From the NCBI RefSeq assembly GCF_037126465.1, contig NW_026999471.1, forward strand, positions 1-64,000: a stretch of 64,000 nucleotides of DNA. The letters are read 5' to 3'. Below are positions 30,974-42,159 of the stretch, piece after piece (the stretch's first letter is position 1; each line of letters opens with the position of its first letter). The notes below the pieces were generated by a model, which saw nothing but the letters and a program-made list of their open reading frames with translations, was not told the DNA's origin and did not search any database. The position numbers and the translations under genes are program-made. This stretch comes from Ornithodoros turicata. Lineage: Eukaryota; Arthropoda; Arachnida; Ixodida; Argasidae.

Positions 30974-32776
30974 AATGACGCTAACGACGACCAAGTATCG
31001 TACCCACCATGTTTTTGTAATACAATCCATTCAAAAACGAGTAAGAGGCGGCAGCAAGAATCTGCTTTCGGTAGGTAAATGACACGAAGGACGACAAGGT
31101 ATCATACCCACCATGTTTTTATAATGCAATCCACTCAAAAACGAGTAAGAGGCGGCAGCAAGAATCTGCTTTCGGTAGGTAAATGACACAAAGGACGACC
31201 AAGTATCATACCCATCATGTTCTTGTAATACAGTCCATTAAAAGACGAGTGAGAGGCGGCAGTAAGAATCTGCTTTCGGTCGCTAAATGACACAAAGGAC
31301 GACCAAGTATCATGCTCACCATGTTTTTTGTAATACAGTCCATTCAAAAACGAGTGAGAGGCGGCAGCAAGAATCTGCTTTTAGTAGCTAAATGACACAG
31401 ACGACGACCAAGCATCATACCCACCATGTTTTTGTAATACAATCCATTCAAAAACGACTGAGAGGCGGCAGTAAGGATTTGCTTTCGGTCGCTAAATGAC
31501 ACAAAGGACGACCAAGTATCATGCTCACCATGTTTTTGTAATACAGTCCATTCAAAAACGAGTGAGAGGCGGCAGCAAGAATCTGCTTTTAGTAGCTAAA
31601 TGACACAGACGACGACCAAGCATCATACCCACCATGTTTTTTTTAATACAATCCATTCAAAAACGACTGAGAGGCGGCAGTAAGGATTTGCTTTCGGTCG
31701 CTAAATGACACAAAGGACGACCAAGTATCATGCTCACCATGTTTTTGTAATACAGTCCATTCAAAAACGAGTGAGAGGCGGCAGCAAGAATCTGCTTTTA
31801 GTAGCTAAATGACACAGACGACGACCAAGCATCATACCCACCATGTTTTTGTAATACAATCCATTCAAAAACGACTGAGAGGCGGCAGTAAGGATTTGCT
31901 TTCGGTCGCTAAATGACACAAAGGACGACCAAGTATCATGCTCACCATGTTTTTGTAATACAGTCCATTCAAAAACGAGTGAGAGGCGGCAGCAAGAATC
32001 TGCTTTTAGTAGCTAAATGACACAGACGACGACCAAGCATCATACCCACCATGTTTTTTTTTAATACAATCCATTCAAAAACGACTGAGAGGCGGCAGTA
32101 AGGATTTGCTTTCGGTCGCTAAATGACACAAAGGACGACCAAGTATCATGCTCACCATGTTTTTGTAATACAGTCCATTCAAAAATGAATGAGAGGCGGC
32201 AGCAAGAATCTGCTTTTAGTAGCTAAATGACACAGACGACGACCAAGCATCATACCCACCATGTTTTTGTAATACAATCCATTCAAAAACGACTGAGAGG
32301 CGGCAGTAAGGATTTGCTTTCGGTCGCTAAATGACACAAAGGACGACCAAGTATCATGCTCACCATGTTTTTGTAATACAGTCCATTCAAAAACGACTGA
32401 GAGGCGGCAGTAAGGATTTGCTTTCGGTCGCTAGATGACACAAAGGACGACCAAGTATCATGCTCACCATGTTTTTGTAATACAGTCCATTCAAAAACGA
32501 GTGAGAGGCGGCAGCAAGAATCTGCTTTTAGTAGCTAAATGACACAGACGACGACCAAGCATCATACCCACCATGTTTTTGTAATACAATCCATTCAAAA
32601 ACGACTGAGAGGCGGCAGTAAGGATTTGCTTTCGGTCGCTAAATGACACAAAGGACGACCAAGTATCATGCTCACCATGTTTTTGTAATACAGTCCATTC
32701 AAAAACGAATGAGAGGCGGCAGCAAGAATCTGCTTTTAGTAGCTAAATGACACAGACGACGACCAAGCATCATACC
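30974..32776 (+). repeat. Satellite array, 104-105-bp monomer, about 17 units in alternating forms
   Basis: The landmark GACGACCAAG recurs at 30986, about 31090, 31194, 31298, 31403 and 31507, so the unit is 104-105 bp. From about 31300 on, two forms alternate: one with CACAAAGGACGACCAAGTAT and CAGTAAGGATTTGC, the other with CACAGACGACGACCAAGCAT and CAGCAAGAATCTGC, giving a higher-order unit of about 209 bp. One place (about 32380-32480) has two units of the same form in a row. The array ends where an R2 copy begins at 32777. Confidence 0.95.
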
Positions 32777-32795
32777 TGATATATGTGATATCCTG

Positions 32796-33781
32796 ATATA
32801 TGTGATATATGTGGTCGAGCCTTTCGTACCAACAACGGGTTGGGCCAACACAGAAGGTTGACCCACCCGACCGAACATAACATGGGAGCTTGCACTGAGA
32901 GAACAAGACCAAGGTGGAGTGCGGAGGAGACATACCGTTTGGCTTCAGCCGAAGTCGTCTTAGCCGACAGTGATCACCCCCCCCCCCCACCCAGGTTCAT
33001 AAACATAGAACTGCAGAAACTTTTTCCTGGGCGGACGCTGGATGCGATAAAATCTCGTAGAAAAGATCGCCTGTATAGGGAACTTGTCGAGGAAATCCGG
33101 CGTGGAGCCCGTGGCAACGATCAGACTCGAAGTGCAGCCACGAATAGCGACCCTCCGATTGAGTCAACGCCGGACATGGGTGCCAATTCTTTACTCCGAG
33201 AACCCCCTACACAGGCCCGCACCCAGCGCCCTTCCTCCAGGCACGTTGCAATTATGAGAGAATTGCAGAACCTGGTGAACAGAGCTCCCCCCGAGTCCTT
33301 CCAAGCCTCTCGATTGTTCGACATCGCCAGACGGGCGCTACAGGGTGTTGACATCGCAGAAGCCCTAAATGCTTATCTACGTGATGTCTTCGTCAAGGAT
33401 AAGCCGCCTCCTTCTCACAACCGCCCCCGGCGGAATCCAAGCTTGAACCGAGCTCAAACGGGCCGACCCGTCAGTAACAGAAAGAAGCAAAAGGCCCTCT
33501 ACGCACAAACCCAGGCCCAGTTTAACTCACCCAGAGCGACTGTGTCCGCCGCATCTTGGATGGTTACGGTTCGCCTGCAGTGCTTGATGCGGCGGACTTC
33601 CTCCGACACCTGGGAGAAGGTGATGACTTCAGGTACTACTTCTGGGATCCAACCAAACACCACAGAGGACGCAGTCCAACGTAAATCCCATGTATATTAT
33701 TACGGCACAAGACATCAAGAACTGCCTGCCTCCGATATACTCTTCGGCAGGACCCGACAACTTCTCTTCAAGGAACCTTAG
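32796..33781 (+). pseudogene. R2 copy A amino-terminal region: C2H2 finger and Myb domain
   Basis: The finger reads CDICGRAF...GLGQHRRLTH (C-x2-C-x12-H-x4-H, about 32796-32865). About 35 codons further is a Myb-like domain with RWSAEETYRLA and LFPGRTLDAIKSRRKD. R2 proteins use these modules to recognise their target. No ATG precedes the finger in frame; a TGA lies just upstream near 32787, as in other R2 elements that start without a usual initiation codon. The rest is a basic linker. The frame ends at 33781, overlapping the reverse transcriptase frame, so one shift is needed to join them. Confidence 0.8.
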
Positions 33782-35198
33782 GAAAGTGCCCTCTACTGTT
33801 CTACGTGTCGTTTTAAACCTCCTACTCATCCTGAAACGGGTGCCTGCTACCCTGCGAAACGCCCGAACTATTTTCATCAGGAAGAAGCCCGACGCATTGA
33901 ATGCAAGCGATTACAGACCAATCACTGTGACCTCGGTATTGTTAAGGTTATTCCACCGGATATTGGCCAAAAGAATTCTTTCCTTCGCCGACTTCAGTTA
34001 TCGTCAGCGAGCGTTTTTGCCCGTTGACGGCTGCGGTGAAAATGTCCTGCTGTTGAGCACGGCCCTTGCGGAGGCCAGACGAAGATGCAAGTCTCTCTAT
34101 CTGGCAACAGTAGACATTTCCAAGGCATTTGATAAGGTGTCAACTACTGCAATCATTCATGGCGCCAGGACGGCCGGTCTGGATGAAGAATTCATCAGTT
34201 ATCTCAGTGACCTTTATACTGATGTTTCCACCTTACTGACTTTCCAAGGAAGGGAAAAAGTCGTACATCCTACCACCGGAGTCAGACAGGGGGCTCCTCT
34301 CTCCCCTGTCCTCTTCAACTTAATGCTGGATGAATTTCTCAAACAAGTTGACAACATTGGGTTCCCTGTCGGCGATGCCACTTTGGATGTAATGGCCTTC
34401 GCTGACGATGTTGTGATGGCTGCGTCAACTCCCGGTGGCCTGCAGGACCGGCTTTCAGAACTTTTAAGATTTCTTCATCTTCGAGGCCTCTCCATAAATC
34501 TGGGAAAGTCCGTTACTATTTCCGGCTATGGTACTATGGTGGCGTCCGGAAGGCAGAAAAGACTGAAGGTTGACGAGGGATGTATCTTCCAATTGGATGG
34601 AAATCCTTTACCTATTGGTGGCACGAGCCACATTTGGAAGTATTTGGGTATTTCGTTCAGTCCGCACGGTCGAGCAAAACCTGCAACCGAGGACCTTACA
34701 GGATGGATCAAAAGAATTTCAGCCGCACCACTGAAACCCCAACAGAAGATGGTAGCCTTACGCTATCACATTATTCCCAGACTATACCACCGACTGATCT
34801 TGGGACGCTGGCATATTACTTTGCTGAGGAAGCTCGACAACCAAACGAGAAGCGCTGCAAGAGGGTGGCTTCATCTGCTGCACGATATACCGTGCGCTTA
34901 TTACCATACTTCGGCGAAGAGAGGTGGGTCGGGCATTCCTGCTCTACGTAGATCAATCCCCGCAATCCAACTTCATCGATTCAAGAAAATGGAGCTTTCC
35001 GACAATCCTGTGGTCGCGGAAGCGATGAAGACCGTCTTCGCCAGGGACATAATAACGAAGGCATCCTCCTGCTCCCTGGATGGGACCAGACCACTGCGTA
35101 CGAAGGAAGCGGTGGACAAACACTGGGCGAGGCACGTTTATGCCACAAACGATGGGCGCCCTCTACATGAAGCCATTCGAGTGCCCTATTCTCATAGC
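33690..35198 (+). pseudogene. R2 copy A reverse transcriptase, C-terminally truncated
   Basis: The frame stays open for more than 500 codons. Motifs in order: SAGPDNFSSRNLR, NARTIFIRKKP, DYRPITVTSVLLRLFHRIL, motif A TVDISKAFDKVS, motif B TTGVRQGAPLSPVLFNLML, motif C AFADDVVMAAS, then SINLGKS and the thumb LKPQQKMVALRYHIIPRLYHR. The AFADD box is the usual R2 form. It ends near VPYSH at about 35198, where the second copy starts; the frame then runs out at 35261. Knuckle and endonuclease are therefore missing. It is the best-preserved R2 polymerase here. Confidence 0.85.
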
Positions 35199-36751
35199 TG
35201 CGGAATGCCTGTACGGTATTCGCCCCAAGGAACCTGGTGCTACAGACCCCATGGACTTTAGACCCATCACCGTCTCTTCCGTCGTGCTCCGTCTGTTCCA
35301 TCGAATCATGGCCAAGCGTTTGTCTACCTTCATGCGTTTCAACTACCGCCAGCGAGCCTTCCTGCCAGTCGATGGATGCGCCGAGAACATCGTGCTGCTT
35401 GACACCGCCATCGCTGAAGCAAGGAAGCAAAGAAGATCCCTATTCCTGGTCGTAGTCGATTTAACAAAAGCTTTCGACAAGGTATCCCGGGAGGCTATCC
35501 TAGAAGGTGCACGACTCGCTGGTCTTGACCCAGATTTCCTGGACTATCTTGTGGATCTTTATCATGACGCGCCTACTTTGCTGCGCATTGGTCACGAGGA
35601 GCGCATCGTACAGCCTACATCTGGAGTCCGGCAGGGCGACCCGCTCTCATCAGTTCTATTCAACGCAGTCTTAAACGGGTTCTTGGATAACATCTCCCCG
35701 GGCATTGGCTTTGGCGTCGGGGAACGTTCCCTCGACGCCATGGCCTTTGCTGACGACCTGGTCTTGGTGGCATCATCCCCTGTTGGCCTTCAGCAGCGAA
35801 TTGACGACGCCTGCCACTTCTTCCAGCAACGAGGGCTGTACATCAACAAGACGAAATCATTCACTGTGTCTCTGGTGGCCGCTGGTAGGGACAAAAAGAT
35901 CACAGTCGACACGGCCAGGCAATTTACCGTCCTTGGAACGCCCATCCCTGCAGCTGGCCCGAAATTTACATGGCGCTACCTAGGCGTCACAATCACCCTC
36001 GGTGGTCGCCAACGCCCCATCCTACATGAAGCGGAGGAATTGCTGATCCGTTAGGAAGTCAACATTGAAGCCTCAACCGAAGTTAGTAATTCTCCGGTAC
36101 TACCTCCTTCCACGTCTACACCACCAACTAGTCCTTGGCCGCTGGAGCATCAAGCAACTCCAGCGTCTCGACACCACCATTCGCGGTGCAGTACGCGGAT
36201 GGCTACATCTTCCCCATGACACACCAACTGCCTTTTTCCACGCCCCTACTACCCACGGTGGTCTTGGCATCCCCTCCCTACGGGTGTCCATTCCGGTTCA
36301 GCAGCGCCAGCGCCTTCAACGGCTTACCAGATCCTCTCACCCCATAGTCCGAGAGGCGCTCCGATGCGAGAACATGAGGTCACGGCTTGAGAGAGCCAAG
36401 ATATCATCCCATCATGGTGGCCATCTCCTATCAACGAAGATCCACATACACAAGTACTGGGCAAGGACTCTCTACGCCACGAATGATGGTAGAGTTCTCG
36501 CAGATGCCGCCTTCGTCCCTTATGCACACCGTTGGATTGCCGAGGGGACCAGAATCCTGCCGGGACTCCAATTCATGGATTGCCTTAAGATCCGCATCAA
36601 TGCGCTGCCGTGCCGCACCCGATGCGGGCGCGGCCTCGATGGACCAAGAGAATGTAGGCTGCAGGTCCGAGGAAACCCTCTCGCATATTCTGCAAATGTG
36701 CCATAGAACGCACGGGACACGGACAAAAAGGCACGACAACATAGTGCGCTT
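35199..36751 (+). pseudogene. R2 copy B: reverse transcriptase and thumb (5'-truncated)
   Basis: Copy B starts inside the NARTVF segment and reads PMDFRPITVSSVVLRLFHRI, motif A VVDLTKAFDKVSREA, motif B SGVRQGDPLSSVLFNAVL, motif C AFADDLVLVAS and GLYINKTKSFTVSLVAAG. A TAG at 36052-36054 and a small shift separate it from LKPQPKLVILRYYLLPRLHH (36065 on). It continues with INALPCRTRCG and, in another frame, the zinc knuckle C-RSEETLSHILQMC (about 36655-36705). A DNA transposon (36752-39965) interrupts it, and the endonuclease follows at 39966. Confidence 0.85.
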
Positions 36752-39700
36752 CCCTGTTGGAAATTCCTACTTGACTCCATATGGTATTATGACACCAGGT
36801 CCTACATGATGAAGGAACCTACATACAAATAGGATCCTGTTTAATTGTGGGTCCTACATGCAAATGCGATCCTACATATAAACAGGATCCTATTTGGTGG
36901 TGGGACCTACATGCAAATGCGATCCTACATATAAACAGGATCCTATTTGATTGCGGGACCTACGTTGGGTCCTACATGCAAATAGGTTCCTACATATACG
37001 CTAAAATGGCGGAATACCAAGTCCCTCGTGATGATCCAGTATAATTTGTGCACCCTATTGTGCTGTGTATATTAGGAAATAACAAATCATGCAGCTTCTT
37101 TCTTTTTTTTTTATTAATATTGTTCATCATCCCTCTGACATGTCTGTTGAACAATCACGCTCTTGCCTGATGTACAGCGTCTTCAACACCTTTACAGATC
37201 ATGCTAGATGATAGCTGTAAGATACTTTTCTTGGAGGCACCTGAAACAATAAAGCGAATTAGGAAGCTAGATTTAACAAGGGATAATACATTATATGTCA
37301 CATAAAATGTGCCAAAACCCGTGCACAGGTTAACCAGACTTCCCACATATGCTGTTACTTGAGGTCCAAAGACAATTGTTTTGTTTGTTAGCAGCAAGAT
37401 CAATTAACTCAAAGGGTGTCAGTAAGGCATTACCTGAACAGGGTGAAAACAATGCACGTTGAGTTATAATATCCGCGATTATTTACATTCTGTGCATATT
37501 TCTTCCACACTCGGGGAAAATATGCATGACTCAAGCTGAGTTATTATGAATTAATAACCAAAAAAGGAAGATCTGTATCTTTAGAGCACCGGTACCCTGT
37601 AGCAGGGCCGCTGAAGCATCACACATGATATCTTCAACCTGATGTTAATTGATGATACAGGTTAACCAACAGGGTAAGAGCACAAGATTACAAATGGAGG
37701 ATAAGGCAATAGGTAACAATAGGGTAATAATCGCACTGAGCGGATAAAGTTATAGGAACCCACACGCTAGGAAGAATACCAAGCAAAAGGTGCACGAAAC
37801 ATGGCATTACATGCACACAACTAACCTTCAATTCACGAAATCCAACGGCTTTCGGTCTTCCAAGGTACACACACAGAAACAGGTCCAGATACCACTAGTA
37901 AGGCATGAAATACAGTCACAGCACTGCGGGGCACCAAAACCACCAAAACTACGACGATAGACGCTTCCCGAACGAGAGCTCTCTGGACACACGTCCGAAC
38001 GCTTCTGAGATTTCCCTTTCAAATGAGCTGGAGGCATCCCAAGCTCCAAGGCCGCGCCGCCTGTAACGGCTCTCCTCGTCTCCTCCATGCTCTCCTCGCG
38101 CTACATCCAGAAAGCAGGAAGTCGCGCGTACGGGCGACCAGCGCCATTGGAAAGAGGACGTTTTCCCCGTCAAAATAAGTCTTCAATCACATTTCTACGC
38201 CAACAAACAACCGATATCGAAAAAAATGCCCCCAGCCCTATGTATAACGAGCCGCTGTTGCCATTTTGTCCTCACTCGAGAATGGAGAGAGATAGAAAGA
38301 TCCCGCAAGTTTCTAGCCGTTCGGTGTTCGGAGTGCACGAATCCGTTAATAGGTGATTCAGATCTCCCACAGGGCTCAAACCTAAAAACAGGGACGAAGG
38401 TTGCAGAAGGAGAGTCAGCCTAAGGAATTTCGGGAATAGCGCCATAACCTGTAGTAAATAGACAGGGGGTGCGAATTGAAAAGTTGTAGAGCAAAGAACG
38501 GAGAACGCGCATCCAAAACTTCCAGTAAATTGGACATTAGGTAAGCGAGATTACGGCACTAAAGGAACGGCACCCACGGAAGCGTCTCCGAGCGGGCGTC
38601 AGCCAGACTTGCTGGCGCCAGCGCCATGACCCTCCAACTCCAAAGCCCATATCTGGGGAACGGAAAGTCGCGCGCTTACAGAATTAAAGCGGTTAGTAAG
38701 AGCACGTCGAGAGCTTCAAAACTATGTCAAACACGACTCTGTAGGTGCAATGGAAACGTTTTTAGGAAAAAAAACGGCCGGCAGACCCATGTATTGGGAG
38801 GAGTGTAAACACGGAAACCGGTAGCTCGAGAACCAGAAGACTTTGACAGCTGTAGTAAATTTTGCCACGTTCACCGAGTTGAGGCGAGTACACTCCAGAA
38901 AGATGAAAACTGTCCGACGCGGGCTTCCTTCCGAAAAAGGGCCCCAAAGTTTAGAAAAACAGAGTTACGAAGGCGTCTCTGCCCACAACCCCCGAACCGC
39001 TAAAGACCGATCCATGGTTCCATTTGACCGATCGTAGAGCGACTCAAGTCCTACTAGGACGGAAATTCTGGCGTCGACCTGACTAGCGGGGCGGATGTTA
39101 CGGAGCTCCGAATTTTCGGAAGTGCAGACGGAGGCCTGGAATTTCCAAGTATCTCGACTACTTTTAGGATTTCCTGCCAGCCGTGAGCGTGCACGTGAAG
39201 GGGAAGGATTGGGGAATCAGTCACAACAAACCGCGTCCTGATAGAACAGGTTTAGTCCTAGATATTAGACCGAGAACCCCATCGACACCGCAATGTCGCT
39301 CGATGGGGTTCACCCGCCACCTCGACCGGTTGCGCATTGCTGTCGAAGTCTGTGCTTAAATAGCACTGAAAGGGATGCACGCATCATTGTATGCTTGATG
39401 TTTCGTCGACTAGTAATGGACATACTCTATGCATGTTCCATAAATGAATGCAACCAGTCCATTCAGTTGTTTTCAACCTAAAAATATATATCATGGCAAA
39501 CATGATTGAATATGACTAGTTCGTTCTGGGCCCCAGTTTTGAAGGATATATATATGCAATCAAATAACGTTTGATGCTGTGTTAATATATCACTTCCATA
39601 TCTCAAAATAATTCCCCACGTCCTCCCCACATGAAACCAAACAGGTCACGTAAGATCTCCTATAGCTCCTTTTTGATGCCTTGAAGGATCCTACAAGTCT

Positions 39701-39965
39701 CCTCGTAGCCGGATATAGGCAATGTAGTGTCCTACAACTCTCCTATATTGCCGCATATGGGACAAGTAGGACACCACAACTCTCCTACATAGCCTAATAT
39801 GAGACATGTAGGATCGTATGACTCACCTATATATGAATGAATATAGGACATGTAGGATCCCACAACTTTCCCACATGATACAAAATAGGACATAAAGGAT
39901 CCTACATCAATTTGTATAGGATAAATAGGATCGCATACAACCTATTTGGCTCTTTTTCAACAGGG
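36752..39965. mobile_element. 3.2-kb DNA transposon, CCCTGTTG termini, subterminal GGATCCTACAT repeats
   Basis: The left end CCCTGTTGGAAA matches the reverse complement of the right end CCCTGTTGAAAA. TT stands on both sides (36750-36751 and 39966-39967), and removing the element restores the R2 sequence as seen at 27040. Both ends are filled with variants of GGATCCTACATG (about 36780-36990 and 39640-39930). The interior shows no transposase. A two-base duplication plus crowded subterminal repeats suggests a CMC/CACTA-like element, but the class is not certain. A small hairpin (AACCCCATCGA, arms 39275-39285 and 39300-39310) lies inside. Confidence 0.75.
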
Positions 39966-40496
39966 TTCGTGGCGAAGAGACTCCAGGACTGTAGATGGAT
40001 AGCATCTATCGAGCCCAGATACGCCGTACCTGAAGGCATTCTGAAGCCGGACCTCGTAGTGAGGAGGGGTGCCCAGGTAATCGTACTAGACGCTCAAGTA
40101 GTGGGAACGGGCATCGCCCTCGAACTTGCCCACCAACACAAGATTCTCAAGTACGGTAGGCAGGACCTACTCTCCGAAGTAAAGGGCGACTCCGAAGAAG
40201 ACCCCCTGGTGGGAAAGATAACGCTCTCGTTCCGTGGTATATGGGCGAAGGCGAGTTCTGACATGTTACTGGACCTTGGACTCAGCAGAAGAGACATAGG
40301 AACCATATCTATCATAGCTCTCGAAGGCAGCGTAAGAAGTTATAGAGTCTTTGGACGCATGACGACGGTGGCCTCCCACCGGTGAAGTAGGGAGCCGGCC
40401 TGGAGCGGACGCGGATCACAACCTACGTTAGGTCTAGTTGTGGTATCTCTTCCATTATAAGTGAGAATTTTTAAAAAATGGCCAAATGGGGGGGGG
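39966..40496 (+). pseudogene. R2 copy B: restriction-like endonuclease and 3' UTR
   Basis: The frame resumes at FVAKRLQDCRW and carries GILKPDLVVRRGAQVIVLDA, the PD...D catalytic core of the R2 endonuclease, then SFRGIWAKASSDML and VRSYRVFGRM to a TGA at 40383-40385. The 3' UTR resembles that at 27371-27470 (GGTATCTCTTCC word). It ends in a G-run at 40496, and the satellite monomer follows. This domain is complete and its key residues are kept. Confidence 0.8.
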
Positions 40497-40619
40497 GATG
40501 CGAAGGACGACCAAGTATCATACCAACCATGTTTTTGAAATGCAGACCATTCAAAAACGAGTGATAGGCGGGAGTAAGAATAATCTGCTTTACTTCACTC
40601 GAGAATAATCTGCTTCACT
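40497..40619 (+). repeat. Satellite monomer after R2 copy B
   Basis: CGAAGGACGACCAAGTATCA, CCATGTTTTTGAAATGCA and ACGAGTGATAGGCGGGAGTAAG follow the 104-bp consensus. The junction with the R2 3' end has the same phase as at 17700 and 30973. Confidence 0.8.
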
Positions 40620-41050
40620 CGAGTGATACCAGGGCACAAGTTTATAGACGCGACTAAAGTTCGCATTAATGCGTTACCCTGCCGAACACGATTTGTCCGA
40701 GGTCTTGAAGGGCCACGGGAATTCCGGGCGGGATGTCAATGCCATGAGACCCTGGCACATGTACTCCAAGTTTGCCACAGAACCCACGGTGCCAGGGTCA
40801 TGAGGCATAATAACATCGCCAGATATACGGCGAGGCGCCTGACCGACTTGGGATTTTCGATCAAGGAGGAGCCCAGGCTAAGTGTCCCCGAGGGGGTGAC
40901 CAGTATCTCCGTCGGCCTGGCCCATGAGCACAAGACTCTAAAATATGACAGTCCGGACGTTATCACCCAAGCTGTGGGCGCCCTCAACGTAAAGACAACA
41001 GTCGGCAGCATCACCCTGTCGTTTAGGGGTGTCTGGTAGGCGGGCATACA
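40620..41050 (+). pseudogene. R2-clade LINE fragment, zinc knuckle with deleted endonuclease core
   Basis: Open from about 40623 to 41039: KFIDATKVRINALPCRTR, knuckle CQCHETLAHVLQVC with C-x3-C-x7-H-x4-C complete, RHNNIARYTARRL and SVPEG. After that the KPD segment is missing and the frame jumps to LAHEHKTLKYD, then ITLSFRGVW and a stop. The 3' end is lost, and the I/R1-type LINE starts about 50 bp later. Confidence 0.7.
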
Positions 41051-41109
41051 GAGGGAGTTCGATGACCACTGAGTGTATGGGACCCTCACCGAACTAGTTG
41101 GTTTTTTAG

Positions 41110-42143
41110 TGGCCATCCTTCACCTTCTTCCCTGACATGTCAGAAGTCGATCAACAGGCATTCACAAATATATTTAGCTCAACTTCCTATAATTATGAGG
41201 GCAGCATCATTTGAAGTTAGTAGATGGAGTTTTGAAGCGCAAAAATTGTTCCCAAGGAGAGTTTTTAATTGGTTCCTATAAGTTTGCATTAATGAACAAT
41301 CGAATATATAATGAAGATTGTTAGTGTTTTCTATTTCGCATTTACATCTTTGTGCTCGTTGTATGTTGAATCGTTTAAAATAAGCCGGGAATTTGCCATG
41401 TCCTGTTATGAGTTGACTTAGGGCATGATTTGTGGGGAAGGTCTTAGGGATGGACAGTACGGAAGGTAAGAATTGCGTTGTTGTGGATTCTCTGTGTGAG
41501 TTATGACTCCACTCATTTTGCCATCTTACTCTAAAGTGTCTCGCTAAACATCATTTAATATATTTTTTCGACTTAGGGCACATAGTCGGAATTCCGCCTA
41601 TTCGGGCTTTGTTAGCAAGTGCATCTGCTAAATCGTTTCCCTCTAATTCAGTGTGCGAATGCACGAAATAGTACGAAATCTGGTGACTCTCTGATAAGGT
41701 TTGAATTAAAGTCCGTAGATGAGCTATTCTGGGGTTTTTATGTCTAGGATTTTGGGCTGCTTTCAAGACTGACAGGCTGTCAGAATACATAGCTATTGGT
41801 AAATCTCTTGACAGGAATTTTGTAAATGTGATTGCTTCCGTAAGCGCGCAAAGCTCCGCATCAAAAATTGATGCATGGGGGGTAGTTTAAATTTTTTGGT
41901 ACCATATCTTTGTCCATCCTTCAGAACTATATATCCCGCTCCGACTGTTGGGCCGCACATTGAGCCATCTGTGAATACAGTTAAGGTAGCATAGTCCATT
42001 GCCTTTGCCTCCTTAAAATTGAATGAGTAGGTCGTTGAGGGATGATTAACCCAGTAGTCAAAATGAATTTCTATTTCCTGTGATGTTATTTGACTTGTAT
42101 CAAGTTTGATAGTCTTATGTTCATCAAAAAGTTGTGTGATCAT
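41110..42143 (-). pseudogene. I/R1-type RNase H and C-terminal Cys-rich domain
   Basis: LTVFTDGSMCGPTVGAGYIV (41990-42000 region) is RNase H block 1. In another frame MYSDSLSVLKAAQNPRH and HSHTELEGNDLADALANKA form blocks 3 and 4. Further downstream QLITGHGKFPAYFKRF and CKCEIENTNNLHYIFDC are the conserved tail found after the RNase H in I-type elements. Frame shifts occur at about 41790 and 41550. Confidence 0.75.
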
Positions 42144-42159
42144 AACTTCTAAGGCAGCC

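Larger units (their letters stand above)
32777..35198 (+). mobile_element. R2-clade LINE copy A, 5' end intact, 3' end lost
   Basis: Starts directly in the satellite after CATCATACC. It carries a C2H2 zinc finger, a Myb-like domain and a long reverse transcriptase, but is cut off in the linker before the zinc knuckle, where a second R2 copy (B) begins. This is the only R2 copy in the window with a preserved 5' junction. One frame break lies between the amino-terminal part and the reverse transcriptase (about 33690-33780). Confidence 0.85.

Noticed and set aside
30974..32776. Regular repeats that might be a CRISPR-like array
   Set aside because: Units are 104 bp and contiguous without unique spacers, and the context is eukaryotic; it is a satellite.
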